From positions 1,736,001 through 1,800,000 of the forward strand of contig NZ_AP026671.1 of NCBI RefSeq assembly GCF_027946175.1: a stretch of DNA of 64,000 bases. The letters are read 5' to 3'. Under the pieces are notes generated by a model. It worked only from the letters and a program-made list of their open reading frames with translations, had not been told where the DNA came from and did no database searches. A program made the position numbers and the translations under genes. Shown piece after piece: positions 17,179 to 26,725 of the stretch (position 1 is its first letter; the number at the start of each line of letters is the position of its first letter). This DNA comes from Nitratiruptor tergarcus DSM 16512 (GTDB lineage Bacteria > Campylobacterota > Campylobacteria > Campylobacterales > Nitratiruptoraceae).

Positions 17179-18633
17179 TTAAAACCTTTTCCAAAACTCT
17201 TTTGAAAAGAGCACAATAAATGTATAAAACTCTAACCTCCCAATAATCATAAAGATTGCTAAGAGGATCTTTTCAAAACTACTAAAAAATGCAAAATTGT
17301 CTGCAGGTCCTACATGCCCAAATCCAGGCCCAATATTGCCAATACAGGCAATTGCTGCAGAGATGGATGTTAAAAAATCGTATCCTCGTGCAAAGAGAAA
17401 GAGTGCAAGTAAGAGATTTGTAACAGCATAGATGAAGAAAAATCCATGTACGCTTCCAAGAATTTTACCGCTGATGCGATTGCCATCGATAAATACATCT
17501 ACAATTGCATTGGGATGGAGATTTTGTTTGATTTGCGCAAAGAGATTTTTAAAAAGTATAACATAACGAATAATTTTTACGCCTCCTGCGGTACTGCCAG
17601 CATTGGCACCTATGTACATAGGAATAAAGATGATTGCCACTGCAACAGGTGACCATAAAGAGTAGTCGGTAGAGGCAAATCCTGTTGTAGTGAGAATTGA
17701 GCTTATGGTAAAAAAGGCGTGTGTCATTGCGTGAAAGAGAGTATCTTTTCCAATAGTGCAATGTACCCATGTTAGAGTCAAAGAGAGGAGCATAAAAACA
17801 ATAAAATACCACTTTACCTCTTCGCTTCTGTAACCGCTAAAATCTCTATGAAAGAGCCGCAAATGCGCAATGAAGTTTATGCCGCTAATAAACATAAAAA
17901 ATGTAGTTACCCAAAGAATGAAATAGTTGTTTTTCCAGTGGCCTAAGCTATCGTTCATGGTAGAAAAGCCACCAGTAGAGATAGTAGAAAAAGCGTGGTT
18001 GATTGCATCAAAACCGTTCATTCCTCCAAAATAGAGTAAAAGAGCATTAAGGAATGTCAAAAGAAGATATATGCCCCAAAGTCTTATAGCAGTATCTTTG
18101 ATTTTTGGAGTAAGTTTTTCTATGCTAATGCCTGTAGATTCAGATTTAAATAGAGTAAGCGAACCTGATGGATTGAGCAGTGTCAAGAGCCCCACACTTA
18201 AAACGATGATACCCATCCCGCCTAACCAGTGTGTGAGAGAGCGGATCATGAGCGTAGTGTGAGAGAGGCTCTCAATATCGGTGTATATTGTAGCTCCCGT
18301 GGTGGTAAAGCCACTAATAGCTTCAAAAAAAGCTTCACCTGGAGTAACATTGGATGTGAGATAAAGAGCACCTCCTCCAGCAACTCCTAAGAGGATCCAG
18401 ATGAGATTAACTGCAAATATGGCCTCTTTGATACTCATTTTAAAATGGTGGTTGTAAAGCGTCGCATAGATTAAAAAATTCCCTAATATAAACAGGAGAT
18501 AGAAGATGAGAAAATTTTTGATGTTTTCATGGTAGAGAAAGCCCGTTAGGAGAGGAATGATGAAAAAAAGCCCTAATCCCAGTCCCACAGCGCTAATAAA
18601 TTTAGCGATATTTTTTAGAGATTGTAGATCCAC
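17179..18633 (-). CDS. trkH: Trk potassium uptake membrane subunit TrkH
   Basis: This 484-residue protein has four pore-loop repeats of the Trk/Ktr fold, recognisable as SGFTTTGATIY, STISTGGFSTMND, SSILTTTGFASTD and CIGNIGPGFG, each between membrane helices. It is the K+-conducting subunit of the low-affinity uptake system in the inner membrane. Its start lies inside the 3' end of trkA (19-base overlap), so the two are made together. C-terminal helices end in SKEFWKRF; no additional domain is present. Confidence 0.9.
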   Translation of the reverse strand: MDLQSLKNIAKFISAVGLGLGLFFIIPLLTGFLYHENIKNFLIFYLLFILGNFLIYATLYNHHFKMSIKEAIFAVNLIWILLGVAGGGALYLTSNVTPGEAFFEAISGFTTTGATIYTDIESLSHTTLMIRSLTHWLGGMGIIVLSVGLLTLLNPSGSLTLFKSESTGISIEKLTPKIKDTAIRLWGIYLLLTFLNALLLYFGGMNGFDAINHAFSTISTGGFSTMNDSLGHWKNNYFILWVTTFFMFISGINFIAHLRLFHRDFSGYRSEEVKWYFIVFMLLSLTLTWVHCTIGKDTLFHAMTHAFFTISSILTTTGFASTDYSLWSPVAVAIIFIPMYIGANAGSTAGGVKIIRYVILFKNLFAQIKQNLHPNAIVDVFIDGNRISGKILGSVHGFFFIYAVTNLLLALFLFARGYDFLTSISAAIACIGNIGPGFGHVGPADNFAFFSSFEKILLAIFMIIGRLEFYTFIVLFSKEFWKRF

Positions 18634-19931
18634 TTTTTGACTCTTTCCTCCTGATAGGTTTTTGCAAAAACGACGATGAGATCATTTTTATGAAGTGTGA
18701 TTTTTTGTTTGAATGGATAGATAATTCCATCACGAATATAGTAGCTGATGGTATCGTCGAGTTTGAGAGGTTTGAGGGAGGTGCCAATCAGCAAAGAGTC
18801 TTCAAAGATTTTTCGCATAAAAATAGTACCTCTTCCTCCACAGTAGTGCTTTTCTGTAATAACATTGCTTGAGCCAATTTTTTCCAAAATTGCATAGTAT
18901 GCACTCGCTTTTGGTCCTCGTACTGCAATGATTCCAAGTTTATGCATGAGGTTGTAAAATTCTAGATTGTTATTGATTGCTACAGTTTTTCGTACCTCAT
19001 ACTCCTTGGCTTCAAGACACTCAATGATGTTTTCTTCATCTTCGCTACTTGTCGCGATAACCATATCTGCTAGGCGGATATTCTCTTCTTCGTAAATTTT
19101 ATGCTCAATATATTTGGAGTTGATAACGGTGGCGCGATTTTGCAAAAGCTCGGAAGCTCGTATGCAAAGAGCAGGGTCACTTTCAACAATTTTTATGTTT
19201 ACATTTTTTTCTAAAAAAGCCTTTGCTATCTCAATTCCCAAAAGATTTGCTCCAAAAATAGCAATATTTTTGATAGATTTAGGATCGCTTTTATTGATTT
19301 TTTTGCAAACCTCTTTTATTTGCTCTCCATCACCAAAAAGATAGAGGAGATTATTATCTTCTAATGGGTAGGATTGGGTGGGGATGAAAAACTTTTTATC
19401 TTTTTCAATTCCTACTACTTTGATATTTTGTGACTCTATCTCTTGTGTGGAAGTAAGGAGTGGTTCATTGACGCGCACAGAGATGAGTTTGAAAGAGGTA
19501 AAGATAAAATCTTTAATATTGTTCGCTTTAGGAAAGTCTAAAAGGAGTTTTATTGATTGGGCTGCGAGAGAAAAGGGAAAGACAGCTTCATCTATTCCGA
19601 GTTTTTTTGCAATGGAGCTTTTAGCAAAATAGGGGTTGCGTAAGCGAATAATCTTTTTAGTTACATTAATCTCATCATCAGCTATGAGAGTGGAGAGAAT
19701 ATTGGCTTCATCATTATCTGTTACAGCTATAAAAATATCATACGTTCCATTAAGTACTTTGAATGTATCGGGATCTTCTATGTTGCCCACAATAGGAAGT
19801 ATGTCGATCGATTCTTGCAGTCTTGCAAGAGCCTCTTTGTTCTTATCAATTATGATAACGTTGTGTTTAATAGAGAGTGTTTGTGCGAGGCGAAAGCCAA
19901 CTCTTCCAGCTCCTGCTATGATAATATTCAC
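18615..19931 (-). CDS. trkA: Trk potassium uptake regulatory subunit TrkA
   Basis: This 438-residue cytoplasmic protein is made of two RCK halves. The first begins MNIIIAGAGRVGFRLA (GAGRVG nucleotide-binding loop), the second near residue 222 with NIAIFGANLLGIEIA, where the glycine motif is altered to GANLLG. Each half is followed by a TrkA-C-like region. It gates TrkH in response to NAD(H)/ATP. It lies 14 bases downstream of the RCK-type channel gene and overlaps trkH. Confidence 0.9.
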   Translation of the reverse strand: MNIIIAGAGRVGFRLAQTLSIKHNVIIIDKNKEALARLQESIDILPIVGNIEDPDTFKVLNGTYDIFIAVTDNDEANILSTLIADDEINVTKKIIRLRNPYFAKSSIAKKLGIDEAVFPFSLAAQSIKLLLDFPKANNIKDFIFTSFKLISVRVNEPLLTSTQEIESQNIKVVGIEKDKKFFIPTQSYPLEDNNLLYLFGDGEQIKEVCKKINKSDPKSIKNIAIFGANLLGIEIAKAFLEKNVNIKIVESDPALCIRASELLQNRATVINSKYIEHKIYEEENIRLADMVIATSSEDEENIIECLEAKEYEVRKTVAINNNLEFYNLMHKLGIIAVRGPKASAYYAILEKIGSSNVITEKHYCGGRGTIFMRKIFEDSLLIGTSLKPLKLDDTISYYIRDGIIYPFKQKITLHKNDLIVVFAKTYQEERVKKWIYNL

Positions 19932-19945
19932 AAAGCCTCCTGCTT

Positions 19946-21655
19946 TTAAAAAGCTATTTTCTCTTTTTGAAAAATATTAAAAATGCCTACACTTTGCTCT
20001 TTACCTGTGAGTACATAGTAGAGCTCATAGTAATTATTGATGATATATTCAAAATCGCTGCGAGCCTCTTCATCACAAGCGATTAAGAGTGAAGCTCCAC
20101 ATCTGATGCTCAGTGAATCAGAAGGCATTAAAACAGTCTCTCTTTCATGCTCATTTTCATAGTGATACATCAAAAAAACAATTTTATTTTTTTTACGGTA
20201 ATCTTTGCGGGATCTGCGCAAGATTTCAAGGGTAATATCTCTTCCATTTTCTAACTCTTTACAAAGAGCATATGCGGTTTCATGTGTTAGTTGAATCTCA
20301 AAAACATCAGGGTTTTTGCCAATTGTGGAGCTCAGTTTTCCTACTACATTCATTGCCCAGACATTATCTTTTTGGTATATCATGCGTATAAATCTATTAG
20401 CCATCGGTTTGGCAATGAAGTTATAGGTATATTTTGCTAAGACCTTCTCTAAAATGTAGATTTTATCGATACGTGCTGATTTAAAAACGCTAATATCTTC
20501 AAGTGTGTTTTCACGAGCTATTGTGTAGATAGAGGGATTGAGTTTTTTGGCAGTGGAGAGGATAGTGAGATTTATCATATCATCTTTTGTACCAGCAATA
20601 ATACAGCTAGCCTCTTTGATACCTGCTTTAATGAGTGTCTTGATATCTTCTGCATCACCATAAATGGCACTCTGCTTTCTCTTTTTATATTCACTCGATT
20701 TAATATCAATAAAGACATATTCGATTTTTGCTCGCTCTAGCGCTGAAGCGAGAGCTTTACCCATACGTCCAGCACCACAGATGATATATTTTCCTTTTGG
20801 AAGGAATTCACGCTTGCGTATGCGCAAAATATGGCCAAATATCCACATCTCTAAAAGCCAGATATAAGGTGCTGCAATGGCAAAATAGAATCTATTGGAG
20901 ATGATTTTAAAAGGATCTTCAATGTGACGAATACCAATATTGCGCAGATGCTCAGTATTATCTTTGGTAGTTGATTTGACGATGATGTTGATTTTTTTGT
21001 TGAGTAGTTTACACATGAGTGCGATTTTTGCATTTTTTACATCATCTTCAAAAAGTACCACAACTGCTTGGCAATTTTTATGATGAATTCCAGCAAGTTT
21101 GAGTGTGTCGGGCTTTGTTGTATCAGCACTGATTGCAGGAACTTCGGGAATGAAGCCTTCCAGTTCAATTTCTTCTACTTTGCTTTCATCTTTATCCACT
21201 ACGACTATTCTTATACCTTCTAGACTGAGGCGCTTAATGATCTCTTTTGTAACATTGTTATAGCCTAATATAATGATAAATGGCTCAGTGAGTTTTTGAA
21301 CTTTGTTGCGAAAGCGTGCGATTGCAAGTTCACGAGCAAGTTTTTTATCTTGAATAAGTGCGATTATATTACCAATACCATAAAACCAGCCAATGACTGT
21401 GAGATAGATACAAAAACTTACCCATAGACGCTGTGGATAGGTAAAGGTATAGGGTGCTTCTCCAAAGCCAATGGTAGTTGCCATATAGCTTACAAAGTAA
21501 AAGGCATCAAAAAAATTCATATAATAGGGCTTACCCTGATCATCTACACCAGGGATGAGAGTCATGCCTAAAATAGAGATTGAAAAAGTGATAATAATTA
21601 CAAGAAGAGGGATCCTCATCCGGTGGATGATGATCCATGCGCTATTGCTTTCCAT
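19946..21655 (-). CDS. Two-TM potassium channel with two RCK domains
   Basis: This 569-residue protein has a first hydrophobic helix (about residues 13-32), a pore loop with the filter TTIGFGE, a second helix (about 82-103), then an RCK domain beginning FIIILGYNNVTKEII and a second beginning KYIICGAGRMGKALA, followed by a C-terminal regulatory region. The filter GFG instead of GYG still suits a K+-selective channel. It is expected in the inner membrane as a gated efflux or leak path opposed to Trk uptake. It sits between trkA and the small membrane protein with gaps of only 14 and 2 bases. Confidence 0.85.
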   Translation of the reverse strand: MESNSAWIIIHRMRIPLLVIIITFSISILGMTLIPGVDDQGKPYYMNFFDAFYFVSYMATTIGFGEAPYTFTYPQRLWVSFCIYLTVIGWFYGIGNIIALIQDKKLARELAIARFRNKVQKLTEPFIIILGYNNVTKEIIKRLSLEGIRIVVVDKDESKVEEIELEGFIPEVPAISADTTKPDTLKLAGIHHKNCQAVVVLFEDDVKNAKIALMCKLLNKKINIIVKSTTKDNTEHLRNIGIRHIEDPFKIISNRFYFAIAAPYIWLLEMWIFGHILRIRKREFLPKGKYIICGAGRMGKALASALERAKIEYVFIDIKSSEYKKRKQSAIYGDAEDIKTLIKAGIKEASCIIAGTKDDMINLTILSTAKKLNPSIYTIARENTLEDISVFKSARIDKIYILEKVLAKYTYNFIAKPMANRFIRMIYQKDNVWAMNVVGKLSSTIGKNPDVFEIQLTHETAYALCKELENGRDITLEILRRSRKDYRKKNKIVFLMYHYENEHERETVLMPSDSLSIRCGASLLIACDEEARSDFEYIINNYYELYYVLTGKEQSVGIFNIFQKEKIAF

Positions 21656-21657
21656 AA

Positions 21658-22038
21658 TTACCTTTTAGATTTGAGCGTGTCGCCTACAAAGAGTAAGACT
21701 GAGACAATATTTGCTAAAAGTGCACCACCACTCATAGAGACAATAGCTACACTTGCTTCAAGATTCATTTGCCCTAAGCCATATATTGCAAGTGCCCAGA
21801 CACTTGCTGCCCCTATGAGCTGAATATCGGCAACGAGGCTTGTAGCAAGGAGTACTGATCCTAGTTGTGTTTTATCTCCTAGTTTGAGAATCGTAGCGAT
21901 GAGGTTTACAACTATTGCGGCAAAGAGTTCATATTTGCTATGATATTCTAAATTTGATGGATCGCCATAGAAGAAGCCAAAGTTTGTTGTCATTGCAAGA
22001 ATAAAGAAAAATCCACTAATAACTTTTTGAATATTCAT
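21658..22038 (-). CDS. Small integral membrane protein (DUF6394-like)
   Basis: This 126-residue protein has about four membrane helices and short loops (GDPSNLEYHSKYELF between the first two). It resembles a family found mainly in Campylobacterota; I believe it is the one labelled DUF6394 but am not certain. It is the first gene of the K+/Cl- cluster and its stop lies two bases before the channel's start, so it may be an accessory subunit of that channel. That is inference from context only. Confidence 0.6.
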   Translation of the reverse strand: MNIQKVISGFFFILAMTTNFGFFYGDPSNLEYHSKYELFAAIVVNLIATILKLGDKTQLGSVLLATSLVADIQLIGAASVWALAIYGLGQMNLEASVAIVSMSGGALLANIVSVLLFVGDTLKSKR

Positions 22039-22098
22039 GATACTCCTTTGATAATAGTGTAGATTTTTCTTACTTATATTTTAATTAATTGGAGATAT

Positions 22099-22539
22099 AT
22101 GAAAAGAAGTGCTGGTATTCTTCCTTATAGGATAAAAAATGGAGTTGTAGAGGTGTACCTTGGTCACTTTGGAGGACCTTTTTGGAAAAATAAAGAGCGC
22201 TCTTGGGGAATTATTAAAGGTGAGGTAAATCCAGGAGAGAGTGATTTGGATGCAGCGAAGAGAGAATTTTTTGAAGAGACGGGAAAAGAGATTGCAGGAG
22301 AGTTTATAGATTTGGGTGAAGCAAAAACCTCAAATAAAATCTTGCATATTTTTGCCGTGCAAAAAGATCTTGATACACATATAAGATCCAATCTGGTTAC
22401 AATGGAGTATAAGGGAAGAGTATTGAAATTTCCCGAAATTGATCAAGCTACATGGATGGATATAGAAGAAGCAAAGAAAAAAATTGTCAAATCTCAAGAG
22501 ATCTTCTTGCAAAGACTCCTTACTACTGTAAGTGCTTAG
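22099..22539 (+). CDS. NUDIX hydrolase
   Basis: This 146-residue protein holds a full Nudix box: GEVNPGESDLDAAKREFFEE followed by TGKEI (G-x5-E-x7-REUXEEXGU). The start region SAGILPYRIKNGVVEVYLG and the GGPFW segment resemble the diadenosine-polyphosphate or small-molecule phosphohydrolase branch. It hydrolyses nucleoside diphosphate-X compounds with Mg2+; the substrate is not clear. It is transcribed away from the K+ cluster, and its last 17 bases overlap the convergent GGDEF/EAL gene. Confidence 0.85.
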   Translation: MKRSAGILPYRIKNGVVEVYLGHFGGPFWKNKERSWGIIKGEVNPGESDLDAAKREFFEETGKEIAGEFIDLGEAKTSNKILHIFAVQKDLDTHIRSNLVTMEYKGRVLKFPEIDQATWMDIEEAKKKIVKSQEIFLQRLLTTVSA

Positions 22540-24406
22540 ATGGCTTTCCTAGATAAAAACCTTGTCCATATTGGATATTGAGGCGTGAGACGGTTTGCAG
22601 TATCTTTTCGTTTTCTATAAATTCTGCAACAACTTTTATATTAATTGCTTGTGCAAATGAGGTTATTGATTTAACCATAAGATATGAGACTTTTGATTTT
22701 TCAATCTCTTTAATGAGTGTTCCATCGATTTTGAGAATATCTATAGGAAGATATTTGAAAATTTCAAAATTGGAATAGCCACTTCCAAAATCATCAATTG
22801 CAATTTTGATTCCATACTCTTTAAGTTTTTGTAGTCTCTTTTTAAGGTCTTCATGCTCCTCATATGTTGGGAGAGCCTCATTTTCGAGAAGTTCAATGAC
22901 TAAAAAATTTGCAAGCTCTCGATTTTTTTCAATCTCTTGCAATATCATCTCATACACAACATTGTCTGTGATGTCAGAAAAATTGAGGTTAATGCTCAGT
23001 GGTACTTTATAAGTTTGAATAGTATCGAACGTTTGGCGTAGTACCTCTTTTGTCAAAGAGTTGTAAAGTGTTGTATAAGCGATATTTTCTAAAAATGCTC
23101 CAGGATAGATCACATTTCCTTCTCTATCTTTGAGTCTTACAAGTACTTCGTAGCGCACTGGCTGCATAGAGTTTATATCGTATATAGGTTGGAGTTCTAT
23201 AAAGAGCCGTCTATTATCTATGGCATCTTTTATGATATCAACCTCTCTTGTAGTTTTTGTTTTAGTAAGAGTGTAATCGGTGTTATAGCAGATTTTGTTT
23301 CTTCCTGTCCTTTTGGCTTCATACAAAAACTCATCAGCTTTTTTAATTGCATCCTTAATTGACTTGAACTTTTCAGGATGCAAAATTATACCTATAGAGA
23401 CAGTAACCTTTAAAGAGTGTTCTTCGTAGATAAAGGCGGTAGTATAAAATGTTGTACGGATTCTTTCGGCTATTTGGATAATGTTTTCTTCTTTGCCATT
23501 TCTTTTGATAAAAATGATAAACTCTTCACCCCCATAGCGAAAAATGAGATCATGGTTGCGCAAAATTGAGTGGAGTGTTTTGTAAACATTTTTTAGTACA
23601 AAATCTCCTGCTTTATGGCCATAATTGTCATTTATCTTTTTGAAATGATCAATATCGAGCATTAAAATTGCATACTCTTGAGGATTGATTTCATAGAGAA
23701 ATTTATGGAGATAGTTTCTATTGTAGGCTCCTGTGAGCGGATCAGTCAATGCGCTTTTTTTTGTATGTAAATAGAGCCATCCTTGATAAGCTAAAAGAGC
23801 TAAAAGAAGAAATATTGCAAAAAAGAGATATGCAAAAACCTTTTTGAGAGGCGAGATGATAGTAGAGATGGTTGAAGGAAGTTCATTTGTAAAATCTATA
23901 GCGATGATTCCTTGTACGCTTCCATGCAAAACAATTGGATATAAGTAAGTGATATAGAGTATATCCGAATCTTGATGTGAAAAATAGAGAGCTTGTTTGC
24001 TCTTATATGCTCTATTCCATATTTTGCTATTTACATCGAGTTTTTGATTAAATTCCCCTTTATCTTCCAAACTGCCATCGAGCAGATACCTAAAATGTCC
24101 ATGTTTGTCTCTGTAGAGGATATAGACGAATTTATGAGGAGGAGCAGTTGTGAGTTCAAGTGCATCTTGGAGATAGTCTCTTAGTTGTGGATTGCTCTTG
24201 AGTTCAGTGTAGAGATTCTCTTTGCAATATTTTTTGATAAATCTTTCTATATGGTGTGCTACGGCATCTACATGTGATAAAAACATTCTGTTGAGATTAT
24301 TTTGGAGACGATTTTCTACTTCATAAGTGGAGATATAGAGTATGCTTATCATAACTCCTATAACGACAATTATTCCAATAAGCAGTTTATTAAGTGTTTT
24401 CATCAC
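22523..24406 (-). CDS. Membrane GGDEF-EAL protein with periplasmic sensor domain
   Basis: This 627-residue protein has a membrane helix (about 7-27), a periplasmic region (about 30-188), a second helix (about 190-212), a GGDEF domain with an intact GGEEF active site at 292-296 and an RxxD product-inhibition site at 283-286, and an EAL domain in which EAL reads EVL (420-422) while the Asn, Glu, DDFGSGYS, Lys and Gln positions are kept. It may therefore both make and break c-di-GMP. It overlaps the upstream gene by four bases and ends an operon TonB receptor / periplasmic protein / GGDEF-EAL, which suggests that an extracellular or periplasmic ligand sets its activity. Confidence 0.9.
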   Translation of the reverse strand: MMKTLNKLLIGIIVVIGVMISILYISTYEVENRLQNNLNRMFLSHVDAVAHHIERFIKKYCKENLYTELKSNPQLRDYLQDALELTTAPPHKFVYILYRDKHGHFRYLLDGSLEDKGEFNQKLDVNSKIWNRAYKSKQALYFSHQDSDILYITYLYPIVLHGSVQGIIAIDFTNELPSTISTIISPLKKVFAYLFFAIFLLLALLAYQGWLYLHTKKSALTDPLTGAYNRNYLHKFLYEINPQEYAILMLDIDHFKKINDNYGHKAGDFVLKNVYKTLHSILRNHDLIFRYGGEEFIIFIKRNGKEENIIQIAERIRTTFYTTAFIYEEHSLKVTVSIGIILHPEKFKSIKDAIKKADEFLYEAKRTGRNKICYNTDYTLTKTKTTREVDIIKDAIDNRRLFIELQPIYDINSMQPVRYEVLVRLKDREGNVIYPGAFLENIAYTTLYNSLTKEVLRQTFDTIQTYKVPLSINLNFSDITDNVVYEMILQEIEKNRELANFLVIELLENEALPTYEEHEDLKKRLQKLKEYGIKIAIDDFGSGYSNFEIFKYLPIDILKIDGTLIKEIEKSKVSYLMVKSITSFAQAINIKVVAEFIENEKILQTVSRLNIQYGQGFYLGKPSKHLQ

Positions 24407-24831
24407 TCTATACCCTCATCAATATATTTTTGAAATGATGGTGGTAGGGTAAGACGATATCGTGTGAGATTATTTTTGAAAAAGAGAATATTAGGTCTTC
24501 CTTTTTGCCAAAAAAATCCACCAATCGCCCAGTTTCTATACTTTTTAAGCAGAGGATAATTGCGAACAAAGAGGATCTTTTTTCGCAAATTTGGCGAATG
24601 GAGTGGAAGAGGTTTTTTAAGAAAGATTATATCTGCCTTTTCCGGTTTTGTAGTATACAATACATTTTGGATGGCAGTAAAAAGTTCTTTGTCACTATCA
24701 CTCCAGACCAAAACGATATGTTTATGAGGGAAGAGAGAGTGAATGATTGTTTTGTATATCTCTCTTTCAATATCTTGTGTATTTGCAAATAGAGAAAAAG
24801 TGAAAAAGAAAAAAATACTAAGCCGCTTCAA
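24403..24831 (-). CDS. Small periplasmic protein, possible YfiR-like sensor
   Basis: This 142-residue protein has a signal peptide (MKRLSIFFFFTFSLFA). The mature part has alternating strands and helices and a conserved-looking C-terminal block NWAIGGFFWQKGRPNILFFK followed by LPPSFQKYID. The shape, a small periplasmic Rossmann-like protein beside a membrane diguanylate cyclase, recalls YfiR-type regulators, but I cannot confirm homology. Both gene ends overlap neighbours by four bases (ATGA), so it is produced in step with the TonB receptor upstream and the GGDEF-EAL protein downstream. It could relay ligand state between them. Confidence 0.6.
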   Translation of the reverse strand: MKRLSIFFFFTFSLFANTQDIEREIYKTIIHSLFPHKHIVLVWSDSDKELFTAIQNVLYTTKPEKADIIFLKKPLPLHSPNLRKKILFVRNYPLLKKYRNWAIGGFFWQKGRPNILFFKNNLTRYRLTLPPSFQKYIDEGIE

Positions 24832-26675
24832 AATGTGTACTCCATGTTCAATAAAATTTTTCTATCTGTAGTAGGATAGGCAGTATTGATTTTTCTATAG
24901 GCTTGCTTAAAACCTTTGCCAAAAAGATTCTCTCCTCGTAAACCAATGGAGAGATCGTTATTAATGCGATATTTTATCGCTACTGTATAATCTAATGAAT
25001 CGGTTACAGATGTTCCAAAGTATGTATAAGAGTTTTTATAGAGCAATTCATTATAGATATCAATATTATCAAAGCTGTTGAAAGCTTGGAGGTTGATGTG
25101 TATATCTGGAGAAAACTTTTTTTGTGAGTTGCGCCCTTTGATAATGTAGAGAGTCACTCTATTTTTCGGATCAAATTGATACTGTGCTTTTGCTTCGATG
25201 AAATCAAAGTAAATTTTGTTTGGAATATTGTAGTAGCCTTTTTGCGGTGAATAAGAAGTCATATTTTTTGCATTACGCGTGCCGTATTTAAGGCCAAAAG
25301 AAAAATTCTCTTTTTTATAGAGGGCACCAATAATAAAAAGATTGATGCAAGAGGGTTTAAGGTGCGGATTGGTAACAAGTGGTATATTATTGTCAGAGTA
25401 GAGAGAAAAGAATTGTGGTTCTAACATAGTTTTTGTGTAGAACGTTTTGAATTCCCACTCTTTGCTCTTTTTGATAAATCCTGCACGTACCATCATATTA
25501 GTATGAGATGGAATCTCTTTTTGATATTCATACCAGTCGTTTTTGGCTGAAAGAATAAAAAGTGTCTCTTTATCGATAGAGTAACTCTCTTCAAGATAAA
25601 GTGTGGCAAGACCAAGCCTATTTGTAGCATATGTGTGAATAGTATCGTATGTTCCTCGTTCTTTATACTTTTTGATTTTATAAAATCCTCCAAGTAAAAG
25701 CGAGTGTTTACCCTCATCTATATGTTTTTTGAAATTCAAAGAGAGAATATCGTCAGTAAATCTTCTATAATAGATATCTACAATTCCTTGTGAAGTATAA
25801 ACACCATTGGCATCTTTATAGAGTCTCTTATAATCGAGCCTATCAAATGCAAAGCTCCAAGATATACCATAGATATTTTTATCTAATTTTAAATAGGTGT
25901 GTCTTGCATCTAATCCGCCGCCAAGAGGCTTTTTGCTACGCCCATATCCCAAAAAAGGATCTCTATGTGGCTCATAATGGGAAAACTCTACTTGCAGATC
26001 ATTTTTTTTGAAATTGAGATAAACCATTTTGTCATCTCCATCACGAGAGAGGAGATAGTTGCCGTTGTGATAATGTTTTGTTTTAAAGGATGTCCCATGA
26101 ATGTATCCAAACAAAGAGCTTTTGTTATCAAAAAGCTCTGCTATATAGCTGTCAAATCCTTTTGAGCCCCTTGAGTCAGCAATCAAACGAATCTTTTTCC
26201 CAAGTTCTCTTTGGGCTAGTTTGGTATAGACTTTGATGATAATAAGTCCGGTTTCGTCACCAAATTCGATAGAAGAAGATCCTTTATATACCTCTATGTG
26301 ATCTACATATTCCAAAGGCATCTGTCCCCAAATGAGTAATGCACTTCCAAAAGATGCACTTGTAACATCATGATCATTGATATAGAGTCTTGCTATATTG
26401 ATAGGAGAAAATTTTGTAGATACAGCAGAGAAGAGATTAAGATTATTTGGTGTGAGTGTGTAGTTGATACCAGGAACAGTTTGAAGTATATCTTTGAGAG
26501 TGTAGCTTTGCATCTTTTGGAGATCCTCGCGGGTAAAGACGTAAACAAAACCGGCTGAATCTCTTTTCGTTATTTTTGAGAGTTCAGAAGCTTCTTTATA
26601 TTTTTGGAGTAAAAGATCTATATTTGCTCCATACAGATATGCAAGAAAAAAAGATAGAAAAGCTACTCCTCTCAT
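24828..26675 (-). CDS. TonB-dependent outer-membrane receptor
   Basis: This 615-residue protein has a signal peptide (MRGVAFLSFFLAYLYG), a plug domain (from about residue 38: REDLQKMQSYTLKDILQTVP, then GINY) and a long series of barrel strands ending in the aromatic terminus MEYTF. A barrel of roughly 480 residues fits 22 strands but is on the short side. The plug resembles cobalamin/haem/siderophore-type receptors; no ligand can be named. No ABC importer or TonB gene is next to it. Instead it is translationally coupled to a small periplasmic protein and a GGDEF-EAL protein, which points to sensing rather than simple uptake. Confidence 0.85.
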   Translation of the reverse strand: MRGVAFLSFFLAYLYGANIDLLLQKYKEASELSKITKRDSAGFVYVFTREDLQKMQSYTLKDILQTVPGINYTLTPNNLNLFSAVSTKFSPINIARLYINDHDVTSASFGSALLIWGQMPLEYVDHIEVYKGSSSIEFGDETGLIIIKVYTKLAQRELGKKIRLIADSRGSKGFDSYIAELFDNKSSLFGYIHGTSFKTKHYHNGNYLLSRDGDDKMVYLNFKKNDLQVEFSHYEPHRDPFLGYGRSKKPLGGGLDARHTYLKLDKNIYGISWSFAFDRLDYKRLYKDANGVYTSQGIVDIYYRRFTDDILSLNFKKHIDEGKHSLLLGGFYKIKKYKERGTYDTIHTYATNRLGLATLYLEESYSIDKETLFILSAKNDWYEYQKEIPSHTNMMVRAGFIKKSKEWEFKTFYTKTMLEPQFFSLYSDNNIPLVTNPHLKPSCINLFIIGALYKKENFSFGLKYGTRNAKNMTSYSPQKGYYNIPNKIYFDFIEAKAQYQFDPKNRVTLYIIKGRNSQKKFSPDIHINLQAFNSFDNIDIYNELLYKNSYTYFGTSVTDSLDYTVAIKYRINNDLSIGLRGENLFGKGFKQAYRKINTAYPTTDRKILLNMEYTF

Positions 26676-26725
26676 ATTGATTCCTTAGAAGTTTTTCTCT
26701 ATTATCGATTAATGGTATGAATTTT

